Source: Deinococcus alpinitundrae
Lineage (GTDB): Bacteria > Deinococcota > Deinococci > Deinococcales > Deinococcaceae
Length of the DNA stretch: 64,000 nucleotides
Direction of reading: 5' to 3'
Assembly: GCF_009982895.1 (NCBI RefSeq)
Contig: NZ_WXZL01000003.1
Location: forward strand, 186,001-250,000
The translations under genes and the position numbers were made by a program. Shown piece by piece: positions 27,609-39,130 of this stretch. The notes under the pieces are model-generated. The model did not search any database. It was not told the DNA's origin and saw nothing but the letters and a program-made list of their open reading frames with translations. Within the stretch, counting starts at the first letter, position 1, and each line of letters opens with the position of its first letter.

Positions 27609-28802
27609 TTACGGGCAGGTTTTGCCCGGAAAGGCCAGCTTGTCATAGGGCTGCGGAGCCACCACACCCTTGCTCTGACTGATGACCTTGAACTGCCCGC
27701 CCGCGCCGGACATGCCGGTGTAGACGGCCTGGGTCAGGCTGCCGTTGGCATCCACCGTGATCTTGCCCAGCGGACTGTCCATGCTGATGCCCACGATGGC
27801 CTTGCGCACCGCCATCGGGTCAAAGCTCTTGGCCTTTTCCACGGCGGCTTTCCACAGGTACACGTCCATGTAGGCGTGCGCCATCGGGTCGGTGATGGCG
27901 GTGTTCTTGCCGTACTTTTTCTGGTAAGCGGCCACGAACTTCTTGTTGGCAGCGTTCGGCAGGCTCTGGAAGTAGTTCCAGGTGGCGTACTGCCCAGTCA
28001 GCAGCGCCGGGCCGATGCTCTGGGCTTCCTGCTCGGCGATGGAGAAGCTGATCACAGGGAGTGTCTTGGCCGAGTAGCCCGCCGCCTGATACTGCTTGAA
28101 GAACGACACGTTGGAGTCGCCGTTGAGGGTGTTGATGATCACGTCGGGTTTGGCCGCCTTGATCTTGTTGATGACCGAGCTGAACTCGGTGCCGCCCAGT
28201 GGAACGTATTCCTCACCGGCCAGCGTACCTTTCATGTCGGTGATGTGCTTTTTCAGAATCAGGTTGGCGGTGCGTGGATACACGTAATCGGAACCGAGCA
28301 AGAAGATGGTTTTGTATCCCTTGCCCATGGCCCAGTCCAGCGCCGGAAGCGCTTGCTGGTTGGGCTGCGCGCCGGTGTAGACGATGTTGGGGCTGCACTC
28401 GTTGCCCTCAAACTGCACCGGGTAGAAGAGCAGGCCGCCATTTTTCTCGAAGACCGGCAGCATGGACTTGCGGCTGGCACTGGTCCACCCACCGAATACG
28501 GCGGCGACCTTGTCCTGCGTCAGCAACTTCTCGGCCTTGGTGGCGAAGGTGGGCCAGTCGGAGGCTCCGTCTTCCTTGACCACCATTATTTTCTTGCCCA
28601 TCACGCCGCTCCCGGCATTGATCTCGTCGACCGCGAGCTGTGCGGCGTTGGCCACCGTGATTTCCGAGATGGACATGGTGCCGGTCAGTGAGTGCAGGAT
28701 GCCGACCTTGATGGTGTCCTGGGCCAGGGCCGCGCCGCCGAGGACGCCCAGCGTGAGCAGCAGGGTGAGGTGACGCTTGCGGGCGTGAATGTCTTTCTTC
28801 AT
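27609..28802 (-). CDS. urtA: Urea ABC transporter substrate-binding protein UrtA
   Basis: A 397-residue exported binding protein. The ATG at 28802 has GGGGGA 5 bases upstream and begins a clear signal peptide (MKKDIHARKRHLTLLLTLGV, cleaved about residue 27 after ALA). The mature protein opens DTIKVGILHSLTGTMSISE and contains KVAAVFGGWTSASRKSMLPVFE and YPVQFEGNECSPNIVYTGA, which are UrtA hallmarks that separate it from amino-acid binders. It is the first gene of the leftward urea/ureide operon and diverges from urease. Confidence 0.93.
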   Translation of the reverse strand: MKKDIHARKRHLTLLLTLGVLGGAALAQDTIKVGILHSLTGTMSISEITVANAAQLAVDEINAGSGVMGKKIMVVKEDGASDWPTFATKAEKLLTQDKVAAVFGGWTSASRKSMLPVFEKNGGLLFYPVQFEGNECSPNIVYTGAQPNQQALPALDWAMGKGYKTIFLLGSDYVYPRTANLILKKHITDMKGTLAGEEYVPLGGTEFSSVINKIKAAKPDVIINTLNGDSNVSFFKQYQAAGYSAKTLPVISFSIAEQEAQSIGPALLTGQYATWNYFQSLPNAANKKFVAAYQKKYGKNTAITDPMAHAYMDVYLWKAAVEKAKSFDPMAVRKAIVGISMDSPLGKITVDANGSLTQAVYTGMSGAGGQFKVISQSKGVVAPQPYDKLAFPGKTCP

Positions 28803-28876
28803 GTGTTCCCCCAGGTGTTGGTCTGGAACAAGGTGCAGGGAAAGGAGACTTCTCTCTTCCGCTTGGCTCCCATTCT

Positions 28877-28910
28877 TGCATCTTGTCAAAAAATTTCTTA
28901 ACAAGATGCA
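28877..28910. promoter_or_regulatory. 10-bp inverted repeat between urtA and ureAB
   Basis: TGCATCTTGT (28877-28886) and ACAAGATGCA (28901-28910) are perfect complements with a 14-base AT-rich centre. A minus-strand TTGACA (28889-28884) lies inside it, though its -10 partner is weak. The site is 75 bases upstream of urtA and 133 bases upstream of ureAB, so it may control both. The inner TGT(N)A-N10-T(N)ACA resembles a TnrA/GlnR-like site but the spacing is 10, not 7. Confidence 0.5.
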
Positions 28911-29043
28911 CAGACAGGCTGAGCTTAGGTGAGAAAGTCCTCCTTGCCAAGCCACTTGTTTAGAAAGGTGAGAGCAAGCCGCATTGCCCGCGCTAAGCTG
29001 ACGGTCATGCCAGCCCTATTCGCCGCCCTGTAAGGAGAACCCT

Positions 29044-29720
29044 GTGCAACTCACCGAACGCGAGCGCGACAAACTGCTCATCTTCACGGCTGCCGAAGTG
29101 GCCCGGCGGCGCAGGGCACGCGGCCTGAAACTCAACCACCCCGAAGCGGTCGCCTACATCACTGCCGAAGTGCTCGAAGGCATCCGCGACGGGCGCAGCG
29201 TGGCCGAACTGATGGGCTGGGGCGCGACGATCCTGAGCGTGGACGACGTGATGGACGGCGTGCCGGAGCTGATTCACGACATTCAGGTGGAGGGCACCTT
29301 TCCCGACGGCACCAAGTTGGTGACCATTCACGACCCCATTCGCGGCGGGACGTCTCGGCGGGTGGCGGGCGCGTACTTACTGGAGGCTGGAGAAATCGAG
29401 CTGAACGCGGGCCGCCCTGTGACCGCGCTGATGGTCGCCAACACCGCCGACCGACCGATTCAGGTGGGCAGTCATTTTCACTTTTTTGAGGTGAACGCCG
29501 CGCTGAGCTTTGACCGCGCCGCCGCGTATGGGCAGCGGCTGGGCATTCCCGCTGGAACCGCCGTGCGCTTTGAACCCGGTGAGGAGAGAGAAGTGGAAGT
29601 CGTTCCGCTGGGCGGCAGCCGAATGGTCTACGGGATGAACAATCTGGTGGGTGGTAAGCTGGATGCGGAACGGGAAGCGGCTCTGGAACGGGCTCGGGCG
29701 GCTGGCTTCGGGGGAGTAAA

Positions 29721-29724
<4 letters not shown>
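29044..29724 (+). CDS. ureAB: Urease gamma-beta fusion subunit
   Basis: A 226-residue protein that joins two urease subunits. Residues 1-100 are gamma ([14 protein letters not shown], then [25 protein letters not shown]). Residues 112-215 are beta ([36 protein letters not shown] and [24 protein letters not shown]). Most bacteria have separate ureA and ureB; fusion is known in Helicobacter and a few other groups. The GTG at 29044 is preceded by AAGGAGA. It overlaps ureC by 4 bases, so the catalytic subunit follows at once. The complex hydrolyses urea to ammonia and carbamate in the cytoplasm. Confidence 0.95.
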
Positions 29725-31427
<1,703 letters not shown>

Positions 31428-31437
31428 GGGCGGCTGA

Positions 31438-31839
31438 ATGCACGAAGCCTCCATCGCCCTCTCCCTGGTTGAGGTCGTCCAGGACGTGTTGCGCGAGAAT
31501 GGCGGCACACGCGTCAGCGCCCTGACCGTTCGCCTCGGCCAGTGGTCAGCGGTGGTGCCCGAAGCCCTGCACGCTGCCTTTCCCGCCGCTGCCCAGGGCA
31601 CGCCGCTTCAGGGCGCACACCTGAGCATCGTGCGGGTGCCCGGCGTGGGCGAGTGCTCCCAGCACGGCCCGGTGACATTAGAACTCACGCGCGGCCTGCG
31701 CTGCCCGGTGTGCGGCGCACCGACGCCGAGGCTACTTCAGGGCGACGAATTGGAGCTGGACGAAGTGGAAATCGTGCCGTCCATTCTCGCCGCTGAACTC
31801 TCCAGAACCAGGCCAGCCATGGCCGAGGAAGAACCATGA
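31438..31839 (+). CDS. hypA: HypA-like nickel delivery protein with changed zinc motif
   Basis: A 133-residue HypA homologue. It begins MHEASIALSL, where the N-terminus, His2 and Glu3 bind nickel in known HypA. The structural zinc site normally has two CxxC pairs; here the first is C73-S-Q-H76 and the second C89-P-V-C92, so one Cys is replaced by His. That could still bind zinc as Cys3His. HypA was first known from hydrogenase maturation but also feeds urease in Helicobacter. No hydrogenase genes are nearby and the gene sits between ureC and hypB, so urease is the likely client. Confidence 0.85.
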   Translation: MHEASIALSLVEVVQDVLRENGGTRVSALTVRLGQWSAVVPEALHAAFPAAAQGTPLQGAHLSIVRVPGVGECSQHGPVTLELTRGLRCPVCGAPTPRLLQGDELELDEVEIVPSILAAELSRTRPAMAEEEP

Positions 31840-32504
31840 CCATCAATGAACCTGCTCCCCGCATCGTGACCGTTCGCCAGAACATTCTCAAAGCCAATGA
31901 CCACACCGCCGCCGAGAACCGCCGGATGTTTGAGGCGGCGGGTGTGCGGGCCATTAACCTGGCGAGCAGTCCCGGCGCGGGCAAAACGGCGCTGCTGGAG
32001 CGTACCCTGAGGGATCTGGCCGCAGCGGTGCGCATGGCCGTTGCGGTGGGCGACCTCGCCACCGACAACGACGCCGCCCGGCTGCGGCAGTGGGGCGCTC
32101 AGGCGGAGCAGATCGTGACCGGCACCATCTGTCATCTGGACGCCAGCATGGTGCAGCACGTCTTGCCGCGCTTTGAGTTGCCGGATCTGGACGTGCTGTT
32201 TCTGGAAAACGTAGGTAATCTGGTGTGCCCCAGCAGCTACGATCTGGGTGAGGCCGCCCGCGCCGTGCTGATCTCTACCACCGAGGGCGAGGACAAGCCG
32301 CTCAAATACCCGACCATGTTCAACACTGCCGACGTCGTGGTAATCACCAAAATGGACATTGCCGAAGCGGTGGAATTCGACCTGGCCCTGTGCCGCGAGA
32401 ACATCGACCGGGCGCGTCCGGGCGTGCCGGTGATCGAGCTGAGCAGCAAGAAAGGAACGGGACTGGAGGCGTGGTACTCGTTCGTGCGGGGCGAGCACCC
32501 TTGA
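31836..32504 (+). CDS. hypB: HypB-like nickel-insertion GTPase
   Basis: A 222-residue G3E-family GTPase. The P-loop is NLASSPGAGKTALLERTL, followed by VGDLATDNDAARLRQWGA, the DVLFLENVGNLVCPSSYDLGE switch region and the guanine-specificity motif VITKMDIAEAV. It lacks the long N-terminal His-rich or CxxCGC metal-storage segment of some HypB proteins. It overlaps hypA by 4 bases. With HypA it would load nickel for urease, probably passing it to UreE/UreG. Confidence 0.9.
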   Translation: MTINEPAPRIVTVRQNILKANDHTAAENRRMFEAAGVRAINLASSPGAGKTALLERTLRDLAAAVRMAVAVGDLATDNDAARLRQWGAQAEQIVTGTICHLDASMVQHVLPRFELPDLDVLFLENVGNLVCPSSYDLGEAARAVLISTTEGEDKPLKYPTMFNTADVVVITKMDIAEAVEFDLALCRENIDRARPGVPVIELSSKKGTGLEAWYSFVRGEHP

Positions 32505-32965
32505 CTCGCCTGACGGGATTACGCCGCCCTGTCCTGCCGGGGGGAGCCGACGGGCCGATGAGCGAAGCTGCGGATGCCCCAACCGTTCTCGTGCCCATGA
32601 CCGCCGTGGACCGCCGCCGGGTTCGCCGCCGCCTGATCGCCCCGGACAGTACGGAGTTGTTGCTGGCCTTCCCGACTGGCACGGTGCTGGTGCCCGGCAG
32701 CTTGCTGGCTGAACTGGGCGGCACGGCCTACATCGTGGCCGCCGCGCCGGAAGACGTGGCCGCCGTCACGCCGCGCACGCTGCGCGAGGCCGCCGCCGTC
32801 GCGCACGCGATCGGCAATCTGCACCGCGATTTCATCCCGGACGGCGAGGTGTTCCTGGCGCTCTGGGACGCTCCGCTGGAATGGTTGCTGACCCGGCTGG
32901 GCGTGCCGTTCGCGCGCCAGACCCGGCCCTTTCACGGGCGCAGCAGCTGGGAACACGAAACATGA
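32501..32965 (+). CDS. ureE: Urease accessory protein UreE
   Basis: A 154-residue nickel chaperone. The N-terminal part contains MTAVDRRRVRRRLIAPDSTELLLAFPTG, the UreE substrate-like fold. The C-terminal metal-binding part is HAIGNLHRDFIPDGEVFLALWDAPLEWLLTRLGVPF. The His-rich tail is short, ending [10 protein letters not shown]. The TTG at 32501 overlaps the hypB stop as TTGA, in keeping with the operon. An ATG at 32558, with a GGGGAG upstream at a long spacing, would give a 135-residue protein and is a real alternative. Confidence 0.85.
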   Translation: MTRLTGLRRPVLPGGADGPMSEAADAPTVLVPMTAVDRRRVRRRLIAPDSTELLLAFPTGTVLVPGSLLAELGGTAYIVAAAPEDVAAVTPRTLREAAAVAHAIGNLHRDFIPDGEVFLALWDAPLEWLLTRLGVPFARQTRPFHGRSSWEHET

Positions 32966-33606
32966 ACCTCCGCCTGCTGCAACTGGCCGACTCCGCCTTT
33001 CCCAGCGGCGCGTACGCTTTCAGTGACGGCCTGGAAACGCTGACGGTGCGCGGCGAGGTCCGCACGGCAGCGGAGTTGAAAGCTTTTTTATGCGGCCAAC
33101 TCGCCCACGGCTGGGGCCAGCAGGACGCGCCCGCCTGCGCCCTGGCCTGGACAGGCATGCTCAGAGCCGCGCCGGATGAACTCGACGCCCTACTGGACGA
33201 TCTCAAGCTGGTGCGTGGGCCGCGTGAGGCCAGCTTGCGCGTCGGAGCCAACCTGCGCCGGGCCGCCCTCTCGCTGTGGCCGGAAGAACTTTCGACCTTG
33301 CCGCCCACCCGCCACCACGCCCCCACCTTCGGCGCGGTGGCCGCCGCACTGGGTGCGTCTCAGGCCGACACCGTCACGGCGTATGTGAGTTCCTGGCTGC
33401 TGGGGCGGGTGGCCGCCGCCACCAAACTGATGAAACTCGGCGGCCTGGACGCGCAGCGGGCCGCGCGGCAGGCCGGGGATGCGGCGCAGGACTGCATTCA
33501 GCACGCGCTGAGGGCCACCGTCAGCGACCTGGGCGGTTTCTCCCCACTGCTGGACATCGCGGCGGCGGAGCAGCCTGGCCTGGACAGTCGGCTGTTTCAG
33601 ACGTGA
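32962..33606 (+). CDS. ureF: Urease accessory protein UreF
   Basis: A 214-residue helical protein. It opens [26 protein letters not shown], the standard UreF start, and ends [25 protein letters not shown] with the C-terminal tail that docks on UreD/UreG. UreF acts as the checkpoint in the UreD-UreF-UreG activation complex. The ATG at 32962 overlaps the ureE stop. The length is normal. Confidence 0.93.
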   Translation: MNLRLLQLADSAFPSGAYAFSDGLETLTVRGEVRTAAELKAFLCGQLAHGWGQQDAPACALAWTGMLRAAPDELDALLDDLKLVRGPREASLRVGANLRRAALSLWPEELSTLPPTRHHAPTFGAVAAALGASQADTVTAYVSSWLLGRVAAATKLMKLGGLDAQRAARQAGDAAQDCIQHALRATVSDLGGFSPLLDIAAAEQPGLDSRLFQT

Positions 33607-33635
33607 GGCCCGCCGGAATGCGCCAGACTGGAGCC

Positions 33636-34331
33636 ATGTCTCCCGAAACGCCCAGCCACCTCCCGCTCAAGATCGGCGTCGGAGGGCCGGTCGGCTCCGG
33701 CAAAACCGCGCTGCTCGAAGTGCTGTGCCGCGAGTTGCGTGGCCGCTACGACCTGGCTGTGATCACCAACGACATTTACACCTTTGAGGACCAGCGCATC
33801 CTGACCGCTGCCGCCGCGCTGAGTCCTGAGCGCATCCGGGGCGTGCAGACCGGCGGCTGCCCGCACACCGCCATCCGCGAGGACACGTCGCTGAATCAGG
33901 AAGCGGTGGAAGCCTTGCAAAGCGAGTTTCCCGGTCTGGACCTGATCTTCATCGAATCGGGCGGCGACAATCTGGCGTCCTCGTTTTCGCCGGAACTAGT
34001 GGACGCCTGGCTGTTCGTGCTGGACGTGTCGGGCGGCGAGAAGGTACCGCGCAAGGGTGGGCCGGGCGTGCGGTACTCCGACCTGCTGATCATCAACAAA
34101 ATAGACCTCGCACCCAATGTGGGGGCCGATCTGCGCGTGATGGACGCCGACGCCAGGGCGCAGCGCAGCGTGCTTCATCAATCCGGGCGGAGTGAACCTG
34201 GGCCAGAACAAATCAGACCGTTCATCTTCACCGATCTCAAGCGTGGCCTGGGGGTGCGGGACGTGATCGCCTGGATCGAGCACGATCTGCTGTTCAAGCC
34301 GGTTGCGCCGCCGCGCATCGGACTGGTTTGA
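33636..34331 (+). CDS. ureG: Urease accessory GTPase UreG
   Basis: A 231-residue G3E GTPase. The P-loop is [17 protein letters not shown], nickel-binding CPH is in [16 protein letters not shown], then [17 protein letters not shown] and the specificity motif [14 protein letters not shown]. There is a small extra segment (about residues 180-196, [16 protein letters not shown]) compared with standard UreG. Start choice is uncertain: ATG at 33636, ATG at 33618 and a GTG at 33603 overlapping the ureF stop are all in frame; 33636 is closest to the conserved start. Confidence 0.93.
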   Translation: MSPETPSHLPLKIGVGGPVGSGKTALLEVLCRELRGRYDLAVITNDIYTFEDQRILTAAAALSPERIRGVQTGGCPHTAIREDTSLNQEAVEALQSEFPGLDLIFIESGGDNLASSFSPELVDAWLFVLDVSGGEKVPRKGGPGVRYSDLLIINKIDLAPNVGADLRVMDADARAQRSVLHQSGRSEPGPEQIRPFIFTDLKRGLGVRDVIAWIEHDLLFKPVAPPRIGLV

Positions 34332-35146
34332 TTCCCGCTGCGGCGGCCAGCCTGGGGCAGCAGACCCGCACCGGGGCGCTGCACCTCACCTTCGAGCGGC
34401 GGGCCGCACAGACCGTTCTGGTGGGCGAGTTTCAGAAAGCGCCGCTGATGATCGTTCGGCCCTTTGCCTTGCCGTGCGGCACCCTCAGCGTGTTCGTGGT
34501 CAATCCCACCGGCGGCCTGCTGGGCGGCGACCACAACGATATTCAGATCTCGGTGGGACCGGGAGCCAGGGTGCTGGTCCTGACCCAGTCTGCCACCCGC
34601 GTTCAGCCCTCGGCGTCGGGCACGGCGGCCACCCAGACAGTGCAGTTGGCTGTCGCTGCTGGTGGACGGCTGGAATACTACCCCGAGCGCGTTCTTCCTT
34701 TCGCCGGAAGCCGCTTGGTTCAAAGCCTGCGGGCGAGCCTGGAACCCGGCGCGGAACTGGGCCTGACCGAAACCCTGGCGTCCGGACGCGTTCTGTCGGG
34801 CGAGCGGCTCAAGTTTGCCGAGTACCGCAGCCGCACAGAAGTCTGGTGCGGGCCGCAGCGCCTTTACCTGGATCAGTGGCGGCTCTCTCCCAGTCCGCAG
34901 ACCCGCGCTCCGGGAATCTGGGGTGAGTTGGACTACGCGGCGTCGGGCGTGTTCGTCGGGCCGGGCACCATTCAGGACTGGCCCGCCGAACTTGGAAGGC
35001 TCGCCAGCGGCCTCACGGCAAGCGGCGCGGTCTGGCTCCGGGCAGCGGCAGCCCGAGGCCCACTGCTGGACGCCGATCTGGGCGCGGCGCGGCAAGCCCT
35101 CCGGCAGCAGCTTTTCGGAGCGTCGCCCCTTCAGATCCGGCGCTGA
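34328..35146 (+). CDS. ureD: Urease accessory protein UreD (UreH)
   Basis: A 272-residue scaffold protein that binds the urease apoprotein and opens a nickel path. Typical segments are [37 protein letters not shown] and [23 protein letters not shown]. The start is a TTG at 34328 overlapping the ureG stop as TTGA. It is the last gene of the rightward urease operon and converges on paaD, with only about 45 bases between and no clear terminator. Confidence 0.92.
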   Translation: MIPAAAASLGQQTRTGALHLTFERRAAQTVLVGEFQKAPLMIVRPFALPCGTLSVFVVNPTGGLLGGDHNDIQISVGPGARVLVLTQSATRVQPSASGTAATQTVQLAVAAGGRLEYYPERVLPFAGSRLVQSLRASLEPGAELGLTETLASGRVLSGERLKFAEYRSRTEVWCGPQRLYLDQWRLSPSPQTRAPGIWGELDYAASGVFVGPGTIQDWPAELGRLASGLTASGAVWLRAAAARGPLLDADLGAARQALRQQLFGASPLQIRR

Positions 35147-35190
35147 GTGGGCCCGCAGATCCCGTCAACTCAAGCGTCGAATCCCGGTAC

Positions 35191-35682
35191 TTACACCGAC
35201 TTCATGCCTTCGAACGGTTCTTTGCACGCGTTGCACACGTACATCCGCTTGCACAGCGCCGAGCCGAACGAGGCGGTCATACGGGTGTCGAACGAGCCGC
35301 AGCGCGGGCAGCTTACCGGACTCAGTTCCAGCGTCACGAAGGGGTCACTCTCTCCGGCGATACCAGGCGGCGCAATGCCGTACTGTTCCAGCTTGGCGCG
35401 GGCGGGCGCGGTAATGTCGTCGGTGCTCCACGGCGGGCTGATGACAGTCTCCACGCGGATGGTTTCGAAGCCCAGCGGTGCAACGGCTCTTTCGATGTCC
35501 TGCCGGATGACATGCAGGGCGGGGCAGCCGGAGAAGGTGGGCGTGAATTTCACGGTGGCCCGCCCGCCCTCAATCTCCACGCCGCGCACCATGCCCATCT
35601 CCACGATGTTGACCACCGGAATTTCCGGGTCGGTGACGCTGATGAGGGCGTCCCAGACGGCGCTCTCGGCGGCCGTGTTCAT
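35191..35682 (-). CDS. paaD: Phenylacetyl-CoA epoxidase assembly protein PaaD
   Basis: A 163-residue protein of the MIP18/DUF59 type. Residues 5-90 carry [23 protein letters not shown] and [13 protein letters not shown]-terminal zinc/iron-binding ribbon follows: CPRCGSFDT, then [14 protein letters not shown]. PaaD is thought to help assemble metal centres in the PaaABC epoxidase. The ATG at 35682 lies 11 bases after the paaC stop. A GTG at 35700 overlapping paaC is possible. Neither has a good ribosome site, so coupling to paaC is likely. Confidence 0.9.
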   Translation of the reverse strand: MNTAAESAVWDALISVTDPEIPVVNIVEMGMVRGVEIEGGRATVKFTPTFSGCPALHVIRQDIERAVAPLGFETIRVETVISPPWSTDDITAPARAKLEQYGIAPPGIAGESDPFVTLELSPVSCPRCGSFDTRMTASFGSALCKRMYVCNACKEPFEGMKSV

Positions 35683-35693
35683 GGATGAGGTGC

Positions 35694-36452
35694 TTACCAC
35701 GCCGTCATCTCGGCGTACTGGCGGTTGACACCCTGAAACTCGGCCAGCAGCAGGGCGAGGTGCTCGGTGTGCGTGCCGCGTGCCACCGGCTCGGCACCAG
35801 GCGGGGTCAGGCCGCAGCGGGTCAGGTGGGCCGTCACCAGCGGAAGCCAGCGGGCTTTGATTTGTGTGGGGTCGGGCAGCAAGCCAGCTTCAATGCCTGC
35901 CTGCTCGCCCTCCAGCGGCTCGAACAGGCCCAGCGCGTACGGCCAGACGGCCTGCAGCGCGGCGCGGGTGCGCCGCTCACTTTCCGGTGTGCCCAGAGCC
36001 AAGCGCTCCACCCAGGCCGCCGTATGCTGAAGGTGGAACCGCTCCTCGCGTAGGGCCAGCGCCGCCGCCTGGGCCAGCGGTGTGTGCGTGCTGGCCTTCG
36101 CCGCGTCCTGCCACAACGCCTCATAGGCGTCGAACAGGTACTGCCGCACCATCGTGAAAGCCCAGTCGCCTTTGGGCAGTTCAGTCAGGGCCGAATTGCG
36201 AAACTCGTCGGGGCCGCGCCGGAAGGCCAGCCCATCGGGGTCGGAGCCGTCCAGCGTTTTGCGGAGGTCCAGCCAGCCCATCGCGTGCCCCAGTTCGTCC
36301 TGCGCGATGTTTGCCAGCGCGATGTCCTCTTCCAGAATCGGTGCGTGCCCGGTCCACTCGGCGTCGCGGTGCGAGAGCAGCAGCTCATCATCGGCCAGCA
36401 CGGTCAGGCGCAGGATCAGGGCCTGGGTCTGTTCGGAAGTCAGGTCAGTCAT
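35694..36452 (-). CDS. paaC: Phenylacetyl-CoA epoxidase subunit PaaC
   Basis: A 252-residue ferritin-like structural subunit. The PaaC pattern is visible: [43 protein letters not shown] near the start, [18 protein letters not shown] later. It pairs with PaaA in the core of the complex that epoxidises the ring of phenylacetyl-CoA. It overlaps paaB by 8 bases. Length matches known PaaC. Confidence 0.93.
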   Translation of the reverse strand: MTDLTSEQTQALILRLTVLADDELLLSHRDAEWTGHAPILEEDIALANIAQDELGHAMGWLDLRKTLDGSDPDGLAFRRGPDEFRNSALTELPKGDWAFTMVRQYLFDAYEALWQDAAKASTHTPLAQAAALALREERFHLQHTAAWVERLALGTPESERRTRAALQAVWPYALGLFEPLEGEQAGIEAGLLPDPTQIKARWLPLVTAHLTRCGLTPPGAEPVARGTHTEHLALLLAEFQGVNRQYAEMTAW

Positions 36453-37034
36453 GTTTCACCCTGGGGTTGCGCTCGCTGACATGTTTGCCCACCACGCCGT
36501 AAGCGCTCTGCTGCTTGTAGGTCTTGTCTTTAGCGGGAGCGAACCAGCTCTCCACCGTCTCGGCGTCTTCAGGGCTGCCCACGAACGCCGACACCGGAAT
36601 CACCCACCACGCCAGAAGTTCGTCACCAAACTGGCTTCGAGCGGCCTCCAGCGCGGCCTGCGGGCATGCCGCCTCCAGCATGCCGAGTTCGTCCACGAAG
36701 GTCATGCTGCGCTTGTGGGTCTTCTTGCCGAAAATGCGGTACGACTGAACCTCGCCGCTGTGACCGGGCAACGTCTGTCCGTTCTCCAGTTCTTCACGGG
36801 TCACGGAGAAGATGTCCTGCTCGCGCACCGCCCACAGGCTCACCGCTGCCGGCCGCCGGGCGAACACACTGCGGGCCGTCAGCAGGGCATGGTCGGGGTC
36901 GGTGGCGTGAACGCTGCCCACCGCCTGATGCACCTTGCCGGCCGTGTCCTGCTTGAAAATTTCCCAGCGCGGCCACTGGGTATCAGGGGCTTGAGCATCC
37001 TGAGATTGGGCACTGTGAACATCCACGCCGTTCA

Positions 37035-37035
<1 letters not shown>
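36445..37035 (-). CDS. paaB: Phenylacetyl-CoA epoxidase subunit PaaB, double-domain form
   Basis: At 196 residues this is twice the length of E. coli PaaB (about 95). Residues 21-78 match the first part of the family ([42 protein letters not shown]). Residues 98-190 repeat the same layout ([41 protein letters not shown]) and keep the C-terminal [21 protein letters not shown]. It appears to be a tandem duplication in one chain. PaaB bridges PaaAC heterodimers, so one chain might take the place of a PaaB dimer. It overlaps paaA by 1 base. Confidence 0.88.
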
Positions 37036-37997
<962 letters not shown>

Positions 37998-38032
37998 GGC
38001 ATTCCTCCTGCGGAACGAGAGCGAAGACTGAA

Positions 38033-38079
38033 CTAACGTTTGTTAGGCTCAGTATACACCACAGCAAATCCAAGTTCAA
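38033..38079 (-). promoter_or_regulatory. paaA promoter with PaaR-like operator
   Basis: Minus strand: TTGAAC (38079-38074), 17 bases, TATACT (38056-38051), then the palindrome CTAACAAACGTTAG (38046-38033) just after the -10 box. This is close to the CNAACGNNCGTTNG site described for Thermus PaaR, a TetR-family repressor released by phenylacetyl-CoA. The position at the start of transcription fits repression. No paaR gene is in the window. Confidence 0.75.
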
Positions 38080-38107
38080 TTGCATTCCCTTGCTGCTTCA
38101 CCCTTCT

Positions 38108-39118
38108 CTACCTCGCCATCTTGAGCAGCCGCTTGATGTTGCCCGCGAAGAGCTGCTTCAGTTCCCCGCCCTTGATGCCCACACTCCAGGCCGCCCGCAA
38201 TTGATCCTCGACGTACTGCCGGGCCAGGCCGCGCGGAAACGAGGCGCTGTCCGTACCGAACACGATGCGCTCCGGGCCGATGGTTTCGTAGAATCGCCGG
38301 TAGAGGTCTTCCAGGCTGAGGCGCTGGTCCATCCAGCGCGTCCACTCGTTGTTGCCGCTGGTGTCCACAACCACATTTGGGCAAGCCCAGGCCAGTTGCA
38401 GCGCTTCCCGGACGTAGCCGCAGCCGAAGTGGGGCACGATGAAGGTCACGTCGGGAAAGCCCTTGGCCACGTCGTGCAAGGTCAGCGGGTCAATGCTGGG
38501 GCCATTGCCGACCCCACCCGCGCCGCCCAGGATGCCGAAGTGGATCAGCACCGGGACCTGCAAGTCCTCGGCAGCCTGCCACAGCGGGTAAAATTGCCGG
38601 TCGTCAATGCGCTGGCGCAGGCTGGTGGCGAACATCTTGTAGCCGCTCAGCCCCAGCTCCGTCACCGCCCGGCGCAGTTCGGGTCCGGCTTGCGGGTGGC
38701 CCGGCTCGTGGTGCGCCAGACCGTGAAAGCGCGCATCGGCAGCGCACACCTGCGCCAGTCGTTCGTTACCGCCGCCGGTGACCCACAGGATTCCGCCGAC
38801 GTGGTGCCGGTCCAGCTCCGCGCTCCAGCGCCGGGCCACCTCGGCAGGGTCGTTGCCGTCCGCGCCCGGGAAGGGAAAGCTGTAGCCGCGCCACCACTCC
38901 TTCTGAAGTTCGGCATTGCGGGCGTTGATCTGATCGAATTTGGCTTGCCCGAACCTCTGCCCGTACCACGCACCGAACTGACCGTGATCGCTGTAGAGCG
39001 GCGGTTGCCCCAGCGGGCTGAGGTCCAGCGCCCCCGGCTGCCAGCCCACTGGAAAGTGGGCGTGGGCGTCGAACACCTCGGTCAGCCAGGGGGAAACAGG
39101 GTCAGCACTGGCGGTCAT
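38108..39118 (-). CDS. Amidohydrolase-family (ACMSD/decarboxylase-like) protein
   Basis: A 336-residue TIM-barrel protein of the amidohydrolase-2 family. Metal-site pieces are DAHAHFPVGW (HxH, about residues 18-20), VPVLIHFGILG, IVPHFGCGYVREA and the final Asp in FGTDSASFPRGL. The family holds ACMSD, resorcylate decarboxylases and lactonases; which it is cannot be read here. It ends GGELKQLFAGNIKRLLKM as usual for the family. It lies 12 bases downstream of the isomerase-like gene on the same strand, so it is probably in that LacI-controlled operon and not part of paa. Confidence 0.8.
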   Translation of the reverse strand: MTASADPVSPWLTEVFDAHAHFPVGWQPGALDLSPLGQPPLYSDHGQFGAWYGQRFGQAKFDQINARNAELQKEWWRGYSFPFPGADGNDPAEVARRWSAELDRHHVGGILWVTGGGNERLAQVCAADARFHGLAHHEPGHPQAGPELRRAVTELGLSGYKMFATSLRQRIDDRQFYPLWQAAEDLQVPVLIHFGILGGAGGVGNGPSIDPLTLHDVAKGFPDVTFIVPHFGCGYVREALQLAWACPNVVVDTSGNNEWTRWMDQRLSLEDLYRRFYETIGPERIVFGTDSASFPRGLARQYVEDQLRAAWSVGIKGGELKQLFAGNIKRLLKMAR

Positions 39119-39130
39119 GGTCAGCTGAGT

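Noticed and set aside
28884..28903. TnrA/GlnR box between urtA and ureAB
   Set aside because: The half-sites fit TGTNA/TNACA but the spacing is 10 bases, not the 7 of TnrA sites. It is kept only as part of an unassigned inverted repeat.
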